Assembly (NCBI GenBank): GCA_900316315.1
Contig: ONCK01000016.1
Location: 1-60,791 of the forward strand
Direction: 5' to 3'
Length of the DNA: 60,791 bases
Origin: an uncultured Prevotellaceae bacterium
GTDB taxonomy: Bacteria; Bacteroidota; Bacteroidia; Bacteroidales; Bacteroidaceae
Below are positions 46,095 to 55,187 of the stretch, piece by piece. A program made the position numbers and the translations under genes. The notes below the pieces were generated by a model. That model saw only the letters and a program-made list of their open reading frames with translations. It made no database searches and was not told the DNA's origin. Position 1 is the stretch's first letter. The number at the start of each line of letters is the position of its first letter.

Positions 46095-46979
46095 TCACTC
46101 CGGTTTGTACCCAAAGTGACTCAGGGCGCGGTCACTGTTGCGCCAATCCTTATCTACCTTGACAAAGATACGCAAGAAGACCTTTTTGCCCAAAAATGTC
46201 TCCAGCGAACGGCGAGCCTCAGTCGACACGCGCTTGAGGGCTACACCCTTGTGTCCGATGATGATGCCCTTTTGGCTGTCGCGCTCGACATAGAGAGTTG
46301 CCTCGATGCGTACGATGGCGTCTTCCTCCTTGTAGCTCGTCACAACAGCCTCCACGCTATAGGGAATCTCCTTATCATAGTAGAGAAGGATCTTCTCGCG
46401 AATGATTTCAGAGACAAAAAACTTGACCGGCTTGTCCGTCAGCTGGTCCTTGTCGTAATAGGGCGGATTTTCGGGCAGCAGCTGCTTGATGCGGTTGAGC
46501 GCAAGGTCTATATTAAACCGAGCCTTAGCCGACACGGGCAGGATATCTGCCTTGGGAATCAGCCGGTGCCACTCCTCCACAAGTTGCTGAAGCTTTTGCT
46601 GGTCTGTGAGGTCAACCTTATTGATCAAAACCAGCTTGGGAACCTTGAGAGCATTAACCTCGTCGATGAAGTCCTGGTTCTTCTCCTGCGTCTCTACGAC
46701 ATCGGTGACATAGACCAGCACATCGACGTCTTCCAGCGCCCCTTCGCTGAAGGCACGCATAGACTCCTGCAGTTTATAGTGAGGCTTGAGCACTCCCGGC
46801 GTATCGGAGAAGACGATCTGGCAATCCTCCTCATTGAGTATACCCATGATACGGTGACGGGTGGTCTGCGACTTAAAGGTCGCTATCGAGATGCGTTCGC
46901 CGACAAAGAGGTTCATAAGGGTCGACTTGCCAACATTGGGGTTGCCAACGATATTGACGAAACCTGACTTGTAAGACAT
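46095..46979 (-). CDS. era: GTPase Era
   Basis: 294-residue GTPase acting in 16S rRNA maturation and 30S assembly. G domain: [40 protein letters not shown] domain at the C terminus around VERDSQKGIIIGHKGVALKR. Length standard. It is followed by der; the combination fabH-era-der is typical of Bacteroidales. Confidence 0.97.
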   Translation of the reverse strand: MSYKSGFVNIVGNPNVGKSTLMNLFVGERISIATFKSQTTRHRIMGILNEEDCQIVFSDTPGVLKPHYKLQESMRAFSEGALEDVDVLVYVTDVVETQEKNQDFIDEVNALKVPKLVLINKVDLTDQQKLQQLVEEWHRLIPKADILPVSAKARFNIDLALNRIKQLLPENPPYYDKDQLTDKPVKFFVSEIIREKILLYYDKEIPYSVEAVVTSYKEEDAIVRIEATLYVERDSQKGIIIGHKGVALKRVSTEARRSLETFLGKKVFLRIFVKVDKDWRNSDRALSHFGYKPE

Positions 46980-47116
46980 GATCTGTATAAGGCAAATATT
47001 GATAGTACTGGATAGGACTTAGGCTGCACGGACTGTGTATGCGCACTGGCAGAAACTCACTTGACGGCAACTGAGCCTGCTTCTGTGACGGCCATACTGA
47101 CCTTTAAGCTAAAAAG

Positions 47117-47143
47117 CCTGCTCCTCTCATTGGGAGAAGCAGG
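47117..47143 (-). terminator. Terminator of the DUF177-rpmF-fabH transcript
   Basis: Stem 47117-47126 / 47134-47143 (CCTGCTTCTC / GAGGAGCAGG on the minus strand, one mismatch-level G-U), followed on the minus strand by CTTTTTAG. Era therefore probably has its own start signal downstream, which I could not identify. Confidence 0.75.
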
Positions 47144-47194
47144 ACCTTAGAGTATATCTGTCAGAGACGGTTCTTAAACCAAGGGACGTGCGAG

Positions 47195-48199
47195 CTATTT
47201 CCTGACAGGATCATAGCCCCACTTGAGGTAAGCCGATCCGAAGACGAAGCCTGCTCCGAAAGCTGTGAGCACGATATTGTCACCCTTCTTGAACTTGTCC
47301 TCCATATCCCACATCACAAGGGGTATGCAAGCCGCACTGGCATTGCCATACTTGTGAATTGTGATCATCACCTTCTCTGGCGGTAAGTCAAGAGAGTGGG
47401 CTACGGCCTGAATGATACGGATATTGGCCTGATGAGGTATAATCCAGTCGATATTGTCGTTGTTCAGGTGGTTACGCTCACAGAGCTCGGCAGTCAAGTG
47501 GCTCATATTGTTGACGGCATACTTGAATACCGTACGGCCTTCCTGGTGGATGTAGTGCATCTTGTGGTCGACCGTGTAGTGGGATGCGGGATTTACACTG
47601 CCGCCGGCGGGTAGATGGAGATACTTAAATCCCGATCCGTCTGTGCGCAGTATGCTGTCCTGCCATCCGAGGTCTTCCTCCGTTGCTTCTACAAGCACAG
47701 CGCCAGCACCGTCACCAAAGATGGGGCAAGTACTACGGTCTGTATAGTCGACAAAAGAAGTTGTCTTTTCTGCTCCGACGACGACCAAGCGCTTATAGCG
47801 TCCGCTCTCGATGAGCGAAGCCGCCGTATCCATGGCGTACATAAATCCACAGCAAGCAGCACCGAGGTCATAAGCGAAGGCGTTTTTCATTTTTGCGTCC
47901 TCGACGATCTGAGTGGCGTTGGATGGAAACTGATAGTCAGGTGAGCAGGTAGCGCAGATGAGTCCCTCGACGGTGTCGGGGTCAATACCAGTCTTGTCCA
48001 GCAGATTATGAACGGCTTTTTTGCCAAGGTAGCCACTTCCGAGTCCTTCCTTGTTGAGTACTCGACGCTCCTTGACGCCGATACGGGTCATTATCCACTC
48101 ATCACTCGTGTCGACCATCTGGGAGAGTTCCTCATTGGTCAGTACGTAGTCGGGCACATAGCCTCCTACGCCCGTAATTATAGCATGCAAATTGCTCAT
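47195..48199 (-). CDS. fabH: Beta-ketoacyl-ACP synthase III
   Basis: 334 residues. Condenses acyl-CoA with malonyl-ACP to start fatty-acid synthesis. The catalytic triad is visible: Cys in DLGAACCGFMYA, His in WIIPHQANIRII, Asn in KYGNASAACIP. It lies 22 bases after rpmF; this link is widespread in bacteria. Confidence 0.97.
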   Translation of the reverse strand: MSNLHAIITGVGGYVPDYVLTNEELSQMVDTSDEWIMTRIGVKERRVLNKEGLGSGYLGKKAVHNLLDKTGIDPDTVEGLICATCSPDYQFPSNATQIVEDAKMKNAFAYDLGAACCGFMYAMDTAASLIESGRYKRLVVVGAEKTTSFVDYTDRSTCPIFGDGAGAVLVEATEEDLGWQDSILRTDGSGFKYLHLPAGGSVNPASHYTVDHKMHYIHQEGRTVFKYAVNNMSHLTAELCERNHLNNDNIDWIIPHQANIRIIQAVAHSLDLPPEKVMITIHKYGNASAACIPLVMWDMEDKFKKGDNIVLTAFGAGFVFGSAYLKWGYDPVRK

Positions 48200-48221
48200 G
48201 AGTGAGATCCGTATGCTAAGA

Positions 48222-48407
48222 TTACTCGGCTACAGCCTTCTCAACGGCGAGTTTACCTCTGTAGTAGCCGCAGCTGGGGCATACAGTGTGATATACATAC
48301 CACTCACCGCAGTTGGGGCACTTAGCGAGTGTGGGGGCAACTGCCTTATCGTGAGTTCTACGCTTGAGAGTTCTGGTCTTAGATTGTCTTCTTTTAGGAT
48401 GTGCCAT
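48222..48407 (-). CDS. rpmF: 50S ribosomal protein L32
   Basis: 61 residues: MAHPKRRQSKTRTLKRRTH start, then a zinc ribbon with CPNCGEWYVYHTVCPSCGYY, so this is the zinc-binding (C+) form. Between DUF177 and fabH. Confidence 0.97.
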   Translation of the reverse strand: MAHPKRRQSKTRTLKRRTHDKAVAPTLAKCPNCGEWYVYHTVCPSCGYYRGKLAVEKAVAE

Positions 48408-48435
48408 TTTGTTGTTATATTTTGATGGTTAAATT

Positions 48436-48879
48436 TCAGTTTACGAGAATATCGCCCAGCCTTGCGCTCATCTCAGGATTGCACTCCCCATCCTTGTGGA
48501 CAGGGCGCTCGGGTATTGCGAGCATCGTGAAGTCATAGAGCAGCGGCTCGAGGTCAAGCTCACCGGTCGACTCATTAACATAGACCACATCGTCCTCTTC
48601 TCCGACGGCATCGCCGTACTTGACTGTCAGTTCGGCGGAAGTATGAATCGGCACTTCCACCTCATCGAGGCAGCGTGCACAATGGTCAATCACATATCCG
48701 TCAAGCTGGAGAGACAGGTGGAAATGCTCTTCCTTGCGCTCAACCGTGGCAGAAACGGATATCTTTCCCTTGGAGACCAGGGAGTAGTCCTTGGTACCAA
48801 AGAATGTGTCGTCCAGCAAATAGCTGGCCGACATCCTGGACTGACGCATCGTATTGAGATTAAGCTTGTAAGAGGTCAT
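48436..48879 (-). CDS. DUF177 protein (YceD family)
   Basis: 147 residues with the family signature: a central CARCLDEVEVPI block and the following acidic stretch ending PERPVHKDGECNPEM. YceD-type proteins sit before rpmF in most bacteria and are linked to 23S rRNA processing or ribosome assembly. A TATCTTTG promoter box lies 20 bases upstream, making this the first gene of the DUF177-rpmF-fabH transcript. Confidence 0.9.
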   Translation of the reverse strand: MTSYKLNLNTMRQSRMSASYLLDDTFFGTKDYSLVSKGKISVSATVERKEEHFHLSLQLDGYVIDHCARCLDEVEVPIHTSAELTVKYGDAVGEEDDVVYVNESTGELDLEPLLYDFTMLAIPERPVHKDGECNPEMSARLGDILVN

Positions 48880-48898
48880 TGTCCTATGATTCGGCGTG

Positions 48899-48929
48899 CA
48901 AAGATAGTTCTTTTTTTCGGATTAGCAAT
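48899..48929 (-). promoter_or_regulatory. Promoter of DUF177-rpmF-fabH
   Basis: On the minus strand: ATTG (48929-48926), 19 bases, TATCTTTG (48906-48899), then 19 bases to the DUF177 ATG. Confidence 0.65.
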
Positions 48930-49023
48930 TATGCGCCCTCTTTTTTATGGCTCAAAATCGCATTCATCAGCCTTTTGCGTCTTGTTGACAAGCTAGCAAG
49001 TCACTGCCATCCGCTCTCTCCTC

Positions 49024-49071
49024 CGCAGATGCCGACTTTGCTGCCAAACTCGAAGGACGCTACTTCGCAAC
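49024..49071 (+). repeat. 48-base exact copy of an internal part of serA
   Basis: Identical to the serA coding strand at 39085-39038 (which encodes ADADFAAKLEGRYFAT) and in the sense orientation on the plus strand. The serA reading frame is kept open through the copy (no stop from 48989 to 49363), but no ATG precedes it. Similarity outside the 48 bases is at best weak. Confidence 0.9.
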
Positions 49072-49355
49072 ACCTGCCCTAGTCATTGCAGACAACTTTT
49101 CGGCCTTACACATGTTCAGAGAACAACTAAACAACACAATTAAACGGAGAAGAAAAAAATGGAAGAATAAGTTTTATATAAAAATTTTATTTTACAATCA
49201 ACCTTTCTGCTCTGTTAAAAATGGGTTTCCATTCCGTTTGTTCTACGGAAGCAAATATTTCGAAGCCCTATTCTGTTTCTGTATTCCGGCATGCACGCAT
49301 CAAAAGAGATTTCTACGAGAAATAAAACGGCTTCAAAAACAAACAATGTCCGAGG

Positions 49356-49399
49356 TAATTTAAGCTAGGTCCAACCTTGTTTTCACAACAAGCGGACTT
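49356..49399 (+). repeat. Dispersed repeat, copy D (partial, diverged)
   Basis: Only the terminal module: AATTTAAGCTAGGTCCAACC, then CTTGTT-ttcac-AACAAG and CGGACTT. Matches copies A-C with several substitutions. Confidence 0.6.
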
Positions 49400-49776
49400 A
49401 TTCCTCACGTATCAGGCAGTGAGCAAACTAGACAAATTATTTTCATATAAAAAATTAGTTTTTCTGTCCACTTCCCCCTCGAGATCTCAACTGCCCGTCT
49501 TAGTAAAGTCAGAGGCCTTTTTCTCTGCCTTATAACCGGCAATACAACAAATAAATTGCAGCCCAAACAAATCCGGCCATTCACAATATGTGTAATGAAG
49601 GGGGGGGGATTTACAATAAGCAGATTGCCTGACCAAACAGACGTCGCTGGCGCGGTCACAGTTACTATGCGAGATGATCTGTTGCGTTGAAAGAGCCTAC
49701 GAAAAAGCTCCTGAGACGTACTACGTCCGAAGAGCCATCTGCCTTATCGACGGTTGTCTAGTAGGCACGGGCATTT

Positions 49777-50715
49777 CTATTGCTCCTGCTCCGCGTGACG
49801 ACCGTACAGATGGGCCATAAGCGCACCGCTGATATTGTGCCATACACTGAAGATGGCCCCTGGTATCGTGGCCAAGGGAGCATAGGCAAAGTGGAGCGTG
49901 GCCAGTGAGGAGGCGAGGCCGCTGTTTTGCATACCGACCTCGATAGACACGGCTACACGTTGCTTCCATCCCAGTCCCATCACGCGTGCAATCGAGAAGC
50001 CCAGCAAAAGGCCACAGACATTGTGAAGTATAACGACCAGAATGATGATTGCGCCGCCTTGCATGAGTTTATCACTGTTGGCAGCCACAATGATACCGAC
50101 AATCAGAGCTATCGTGATCGAACTCAGCGCTGGCAGATAGCCTACAGCCGCAGAGGTGAAGCTCGGCATCACACGTCTGACAATAAATCCCGCAATGATG
50201 GGTAGTATCACAACCTGCACGATAGAGACAAACATGCTCACCACATTGACATCCACCATCTTGCCGGCAAGCAACCAAGTAAGCAGAGGTGTCAGCAGCG
50301 GGGCCAGCACCGTACTCGTCGCCGTCATACCGACAGAAAGCGCTAGATCGCCCTTCGCCAGATAGGTGATGACATTGCTCGCCGTACCCCCGGGACAACA
50401 ACCTACCAATATGACGCCCAGCGCAAGTTCCTGAGGCAAGTCAAAAAGCCGGCAGAGCACCCATGCCAGACCGGGCATGACGGTAAACTGGGCCAAGCAG
50501 CCGACCAGTACGTCTTTAGGTCGCATAAATACAACTTTGAAATCTTGTGGATTGAGCGTCAACCCCATACCAAACATGACCAAGCCCAGCAAAGGGCTGA
50601 TCCACACGGGACGGATGCCGCTGAAGGATTGCGGCCACAAAAAAGCTACCAGTGCAACAAGCACTACAAGCACTCCCATGTAGCGGGAGATCAGATTGCA
50701 GACAGACTTTAACAT
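49777..50715 (-). CDS. Bile acid:sodium symporter (BASS)-family transporter
   Basis: 312 residues from the ATG at 50715; the codon 12 bases upstream is TTG. About nine to ten hydrophobic helices. Signature segments are SPLLGLVMFGMGLTL near the start, GVILVGCCPGGTASNVITYL (the conserved CCPGGTASN sodium/substrate site), and EVGMQNSGLASSLA in the second half. Probably sodium-coupled uptake of an organic acid; true bile acid transport is not implied. Divergent from dnaG. Confidence 0.92.
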   Translation of the reverse strand: MLKSVCNLISRYMGVLVVLVALVAFLWPQSFSGIRPVWISPLLGLVMFGMGLTLNPQDFKVVFMRPKDVLVGCLAQFTVMPGLAWVLCRLFDLPQELALGVILVGCCPGGTASNVITYLAKGDLALSVGMTATSTVLAPLLTPLLTWLLAGKMVDVNVVSMFVSIVQVVILPIIAGFIVRRVMPSFTSAAVGYLPALSSITIALIVGIIVAANSDKLMQGGAIIILVVILHNVCGLLLGFSIARVMGLGWKQRVAVSIEVGMQNSGLASSLATLHFAYAPLATIPGAIFSVWHNISGALMAHLYGRHAEQEQ

Positions 50716-50779
50716 TACAAGATGCAAAGTTCGTCATTTTTTGTTTAAGCAGCACCTCCTGTATTCGGCTTTTTTGAAC

Positions 50780-50787
50780 TAAATTTG
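50780..50787 (+). promoter_or_regulatory. Candidate -7 box of dnaG
   Basis: TAAATTTG just 8 bases before the dnaG ATG; the predicted transcript would be nearly leaderless. No TTTG at -33. Confidence 0.4.
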
Positions 50788-50795
50788 CAGATACT

Positions 50796-52943
50796 ATGAT
50801 TGACCACAAGACTGTTGATGAGATTATGAGCCGTGCGGACATCGTCGAGGTCATCTCCGACTTTGTCACCCTGCGCAAGGCGGGCTCCAGCTACAAGGGC
50901 CTTTGCCCCTTCCACAATGAAAAGACGCCCAGCTTCGTAGTCACCCCCTCCAAGGGCATATTCCACTGCTTCGGATGCGGCAAGGGCGGCACCGTGGTCA
51001 CCTTTCTGATGGAGCATGAGCAGATGACTTATCCGGAGGCCCTGCGCTGGCTCGCTCACAAATACAATATTGATATACAAGAGACCGAACTGACGCCCGA
51101 GGAGATCAAGGCCCGCGGCGAGCGCGAGAGCTTGTTTATCGTCAACGAATGGGCCAACCACTTCTTTCAGCAGGAGCTCCACGATACTCAGGAAGGCCAG
51201 TCAATAGGACTCGCCTACTTCCGCCAACGCGGTTTGAGAGACGATATCATACGCAAGTTTCAACTCGGCTACTCGCCCGAGCAACGCAATGCCCTCGCGA
51301 CAGAGGCGCTCAAGCAGGGCTACCGCGAGGAGTATCTCCTCAAGACAGGTCTATGCTTCAAGAGTCAGGACGGCAAACTGCTTGACAAGTACCACGGACG
51401 CGTGATGTACCCCGTCATGACCGTCAGTGGTAAGATTGTCGCCTTTGGCGGGCGCATACTGGGACAAAACAAGAACGTAGGCAAATACATCAATTCGCCG
51501 GAAAGCGAGATTTACAACAAGAGCAACGAGCTCTACGGCCTCTACCAAGCCAAGTCGGCCATCTCCAAAGCCGACCGCTGCTATCTCGTCGAAGGCTATA
51601 TGGACGTCATCTCCATGCATCAGAACGGTGTCGAAAATGTCGTCGCATCAAGCGGCACATCACTCACCTACGGGCAGATACGCGGCATCAAGCGCTTCAC
51701 CCAAAATATCACTGTGCTTTATGATGGCGACAGCGCCGGCATTCACGCTGGCCTAAGAGCCGTCGACATGCTCCTCGAGGAAGGCCTGAAGATCAAGGTC
51801 CTCGTACTGCCCGACGGAGACGACCCAGACAGTTTCTCTCAGAAGCACCCGGGGCCAGAGTTCCAGCAGTACCTCGAGGATCACCAGCAAGACTTTATCC
51901 GCTTCAAGACCAGTATTCTTCTGGCCGACACGGGAGGCGACCCCCTCAAGCGCGGCGAAGTCACGCAGGAGATTGTCAACAGCATTGCGCTCATTCCCAA
52001 CGAGATCCTCCGCTCCATGTACATACAGGAGTGCTCCCAGGTCCTCAATGTGCGCGAGGACATCCTCATCTCCGCCACCGACAAGGCACGCCGTAAGCAC
52101 TATCAGGAAAAATATAAGGAAGAGCAACAACGTAAGGAGCGTGAGGAGCGTCTCAGACAGCAAATGCCAGACGCAGCGTCCAGTGCTTTTCATAGCCAGA
52201 ACGGGCAAGATGGAACATCAGGGGCTGCCTTTGCACAGTCGGCCACAGCCATCAACGCGACATCCGGCCTGACGGACTCCTCCGCGCCGCCTACTGCACA
52301 AGTTGTCACCTCCAATGCTTCCCAACAAGTAGCCTCCACGACTTCCCCTACAGCCTTACGACTGGCTGCTACGGATGTTCCCCGGACACGACGCGAGAAG
52401 ATGGAACAAGCCCTGATGCGCAATATCATACGCTACGGAGAGTTGCCGCTCGAGGAATATCAGGCAGACGACGGCAGCACCGTCTATATCAGTGTCCTCA
52501 AGTACATCAAAGCCGAATTTGACGAAAATGAGATTTCCTTTACCCCCGACCTCTACCGTCTCATCTGGCAAAAGTGTATCGAGCATTGCGATGAGCCTGG
52601 ATTTACAGTGTCAAAATACCTCCTCACCTACCCTGATCCCATTGTCTCCAACTTTGCCGCCGCAATGCTTCAAGACAACTACGAACTGAGTAAGAGCTTC
52701 GCCAACAAGCAAAATATCAAGCCTACCGAAGACAAACTGCGCCAGATACTGCCCCAGCAGATGGCGCAACTCAAGCTCATCATCGTCAGTGGCAATATCA
52801 ACGCCATCAAGCAGCAACTGAGTTCACCAGAAATAATAGCCGACGAGGCAAAGACCCGCCAGCTCATGGAGGACTACCAGCAGTATAATACCATCAAGCA
52901 AGCGCTGGCTAAAGAAGCCGGAGAAACCAATATCAGCCTCTGA
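50796..52943 (+). CDS. dnaG: DNA primase
   Basis: 715-residue RNA polymerase that makes primers at the fork. Zinc-binding domain CPFHNEKTPSFVV...HCFGCGKGG near residues 40-70, catalytic Toprim core with YLVEGYMDV, SSGTSLT and LYDGDSAG, and a C-terminal DnaB-binding helical region from about residue 560. Between core and C terminus (about 455-530) lies a Ser/Thr/Ala/Gln-rich low-complexity linker. Monocistronic with a terminator behind. Confidence 0.97.
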   Translation: MIDHKTVDEIMSRADIVEVISDFVTLRKAGSSYKGLCPFHNEKTPSFVVTPSKGIFHCFGCGKGGTVVTFLMEHEQMTYPEALRWLAHKYNIDIQETELTPEEIKARGERESLFIVNEWANHFFQQELHDTQEGQSIGLAYFRQRGLRDDIIRKFQLGYSPEQRNALATEALKQGYREEYLLKTGLCFKSQDGKLLDKYHGRVMYPVMTVSGKIVAFGGRILGQNKNVGKYINSPESEIYNKSNELYGLYQAKSAISKADRCYLVEGYMDVISMHQNGVENVVASSGTSLTYGQIRGIKRFTQNITVLYDGDSAGIHAGLRAVDMLLEEGLKIKVLVLPDGDDPDSFSQKHPGPEFQQYLEDHQQDFIRFKTSILLADTGGDPLKRGEVTQEIVNSIALIPNEILRSMYIQECSQVLNVREDILISATDKARRKHYQEKYKEEQQRKEREERLRQQMPDAASSAFHSQNGQDGTSGAAFAQSATAINATSGLTDSSAPPTAQVVTSNASQQVASTTSPTALRLAATDVPRTRREKMEQALMRNIIRYGELPLEEYQADDGSTVYISVLKYIKAEFDENEISFTPDLYRLIWQKCIEHCDEPGFTVSKYLLTYPDPIVSNFAAAMLQDNYELSKSFANKQNIKPTEDKLRQILPQQMAQLKLIIVSGNINAIKQQLSSPEIIADEAKTRQLMEDYQQYNTIKQALAKEAGETNISL

Positions 52944-53000
52944 TGCCTTGTCAACGCCCATGCGAGACAGCATGACGGGAGGACCCAACAGACAGACAAA

Positions 53001-53038
53001 AGCATCGGACTCGGCTTATACAAGCTGAGTCCGATGCT
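53001..53038. terminator. Bidirectional terminator of dnaG and folE
   Basis: Perfect 12-bp stem AGCATCGGACTC / GAGTCCGATGCT with an inner GCTT/AAGC pair. The minus strand runs on into TTTTGTCTGTC (for folE); the plus side is followed by GTAATATTTG. Confidence 0.8.
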
Positions 53039-53131
53039 GTAATATTTGATTGATAAGACGATAGACTGACTCTATTCCCCGCTGGCCTTCAGAGGCAATT
53101 AGCAAACAAACGTGCTGATTATCCTCATCAC

Positions 53132-53716
53132 TTAGTGGCGATTAATCAGCTGCAGGAACTCACTTCTCGTCTTGCTGCTCTCAAAAGCGCCCGTGAAGTC
53201 ACTTGTCGTCGTGATGCTGTTTTGTTTCTCCACTCCGCGCATCTGCATGCACATGTGGCTGGCTTCGATGACGACCATCACACCCAGGGGGTGCAAAGCC
53301 TCTTGGATACACTCCTTAATCTGCGTTGTCATGCGCTCCTGCACTTGCAGGCGGCGTGCAAAGATATTGACAACCCTTACAATCTTGCTCAGTCCCGTGA
53401 TGTAGCCGTTGGGAATATAGGCCACGTGGGCCTTGCCATAAAAAGGCAGCATGTGGTGTTCACAGAGAGAGTAGAAGTCGATATCCTTGACGATGACCAT
53501 CTGGCTGTAGTCCTCCTTAAACTTGGCAGAGTGCAATACTGCCAGCGGATCCTGTCGATATCCCTGCGTAAGCCACAGCATAGACTTGGCTACACGCGCA
53601 GGAGTCTTGAGCAACCCCTCTCGCTGTGGATCCTCCCCCAGCAAAGTCAGTTCACGCCTGAAGATATCCTCAAGTTCTGCGAAGCTGGGGTGATTGATAA
53701 ACTCCTTATCACTCAT
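53132..53716 (-). CDS. folE: GTP cyclohydrolase I
   Basis: 194 residues; converts GTP to dihydroneopterin triphosphate, the first step to folate and other pterins. Zinc and substrate motifs: [52 protein letters not shown] and the preceding Gly-rich loop. Its ATG overlaps the stop of the SPOR gene (ATGA), so translation is coupled. folB, the third step, is 16 kb away. Confidence 0.97.
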   Translation of the reverse strand: MSDKEFINHPSFAELEDIFRRELTLLGEDPQREGLLKTPARVAKSMLWLTQGYRQDPLAVLHSAKFKEDYSQMVIVKDIDFYSLCEHHMLPFYGKAHVAYIPNGYITGLSKIVRVVNIFARRLQVQERMTTQIKECIQEALHPLGVMVVIEASHMCMQMRGVEKQNSITTTSDFTGAFESSKTRSEFLQLINRH

Positions 53717-54345
53717 TCGTATATTTCGACTTGAATAGTTGATCTTATGATGGCCGCCCCACTCAGTCCCTTGATATACCTCATCTTGCCCAGCACGCTT
53801 CTAGCCTCTCCTATCGTTCTGAAGTCACCCGCTCTGCATACCCAATGAGGGCTATAGAAGTGGGTATAGACTGGTATGTCTGGAAAATAGGACTTGAAGA
53901 GGTACCCTAGCTGATAGGCTTTCTGTCGGGCCTGTCGGCTATTGTCTCCGCTATATATCTGTATACGGTATCCAGCCTGACGCCTGCGCTGACGATAAGT
54001 CTTGTTGCTGAAAGAAGTGTCCACTCTGTCAATCTTTTCTCCAGTTGCAGGCTCCGGCTTGCTCTTCTGCGACTCGTGTGGAGCATTGTGATGCGGCCTT
54101 GCCGGCACTTTGGCCGAGGTTTTAGCTGTCGCCCCATGACCGTGGGACGGCTGCGGCTGAGGCTGAGGCTTCATGACAGGCCGATCCGGCCTGCGGCCAT
54201 CGAGCAGGAGCCGCAAGGTACTATCTTGGTAGACGATGACGCTGCCATATCCTGTACGTTTTTGCTGCAAATGCTGAGTAAAGGTCTGGGCCTCTGCTAC
54301 ACAAGGCAAGATAAGCAGACTTATCAGTATACCGGTCAGTCGCAT
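53713..54345 (-). CDS. Secreted SPOR-domain protein
   Basis: 210 residues from the ATG at 54345. Residues 1-20 are a signal peptide ([13 protein letters not shown]). A central Pro/Gln/His/Lys-rich spacer leads to a C-terminal SPOR domain (about residues 125-200: [35 protein letters not shown]). SPOR domains bind denuded glycan strands at division septa. The gene begins only about 25 bases after the tpiA terminator, and the upstream ATG at 54375 lies in the terminator stem. folE overlaps its stop. Confidence 0.88.
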   Translation of the reverse strand: MRLTGILISLLILPCVAEAQTFTQHLQQKRTGYGSVIVYQDSTLRLLLDGRRPDRPVMKPQPQPQPSHGHGATAKTSAKVPARPHHNAPHESQKSKPEPATGEKIDRVDTSFSNKTYRQRRRQAGYRIQIYSGDNSRQARQKAYQLGYLFKSYFPDIPVYTHFYSPHWVCRAGDFRTIGEARSVLGKMRYIKGLSGAAIIRSTIQVEIYE

Positions 54346-54370
54346 GGGAGATAGGTGGCTTGGCAAAAAA

Positions 54371-54404
54371 GGCATGCGGCACGGCTTACACCATACCGCA
54401 TGTC
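54371..54404 (-). terminator. Terminator behind tpiA
   Basis: Stem 54371-54379 / 54396-54404 (GACATGCGG / CCGCATGCC on the minus strand, extended by TATGG/CCGTG), followed on the minus strand by TTTTTTGCC. It sits between tpiA and the SPOR gene. Confidence 0.8.
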
Positions 54405-54428
54405 ATATTATATTGGTCAAATTACTGA

Positions 54429-55187
54429 TTACTTCCAAGCATCAATGATGCCCTTGAAGTCAGCAGCCTTAAGAGAGGCGCCGCCTATCAGGCCTCCGTC
54501 GATGTCAGGCTTAGCAAAGAGTTCCTTAGCGTTGGAGGGCTTGCAAGAACCGCCGTAGAGGATCGTGGTTTCCTCAGCAACTGCCTTGCCATACTTCTCT
54601 GCTACAGTAGAGCGGATGTAAGCCAGCATTTCCTCAGCCTGATCAGCCGTAGCCGTCTTACCTGTGCCGATAGCCCAGATGGGCTCGTATGCCAGTACGA
54701 TATTCTTCCATTCCTCAGCAGACAGACCGTATACAGAACCGTCGAGCTCAGCCTTGACAACTTCGTTTTGCTTATTGGCTTCACGCTCCTCGAGTGTCTC
54801 GCCGATGCAGAAGATGATCTTCAGACCGTTTTGCAGAGCTAGCTGAACCTTTTCCTTGAGTATTTCGGGAGTCTCGTGATAGTACTGACGACGCTCGGAG
54901 TGACCGAGGATGACATAATCAGCACCCGTACTCTTGACCATCTCAGCTGAAACCTCACCGGTGTAAGCGCCTTTGGCCTTGTCAGCACAGTTCTCAGCTC
55001 CAAGCTTTACGAGGCTCTTGTCGAGCAGCGGGGCTACGCTGGCGAGATGGATGAAAGGTGTGCAGATGACAACACCGCAATTGGGCTTGTCAGCCTTCAG
55101 GGTCTCATTGATTTCCTTAGCCAGATTGATACCGTCTTGCAGGTTCATGTTCATCTTCCAGTTGCCTGCTACAATTTTTTGTCTCAT
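54429..55187 (-). CDS. tpiA: Triose-phosphate isomerase (internal start)
   Basis: From the ATG at 55187 the frame encodes exactly 252 residues, the normal size. Glycolytic enzyme interconverting dihydroxyacetone phosphate and glyceraldehyde 3-phosphate. Catalytic residues are intact: Lys in GNWKMNMN, His in VILGHSERR, Glu in [16 protein letters not shown], and the phosphate loop [15 protein letters not shown] and GLIGGASLK. It shares its frame with the membrane protein upstream and no stop codon intervenes. A TACCTTTG box (55235-55242) 48 bases upstream could give it a separate transcript. Confidence 0.95.
   Translation of the reverse strand: MRQKIVAGNWKMNMNLQDGINLAKEINETLKADKPNCGVVICTPFIHLASVAPLLDKSLVKLGAENCADKAKGAYTGEVSAEMVKSTGADYVILGHSERRQYYHETPEILKEKVQLALQNGLKIIFCIGETLEEREANKQNEVVKAELDGSVYGLSAEEWKNIVLAYEPIWAIGTGKTATADQAEEMLAYIRSTVAEKYGKAVAEETTILYGGSCKPSNAKELFAKPDIDGGLIGGASLKAADFKGIIDAWK

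Larger units (their letters stand above)
48880..49776. other. Gene-free stretch between DUF177 and the BASS gene
   Basis: 897 bases with the DUF177 promoter (48899-48929), an exact 48-base copy of part of serA (49024-49071), dispersed repeat copy D (49356-49399) and a run of nine G (49600-49608). No credible complete gene. Confidence 0.55.

Noticed and set aside
49112-49363. 83-codon frame downstream of the serA copy
   Set aside because: Although in frame with the copied serA piece, it has an AT-driven Lys/Phe-rich composition and no promoter; a chimeric gene cannot be supported.
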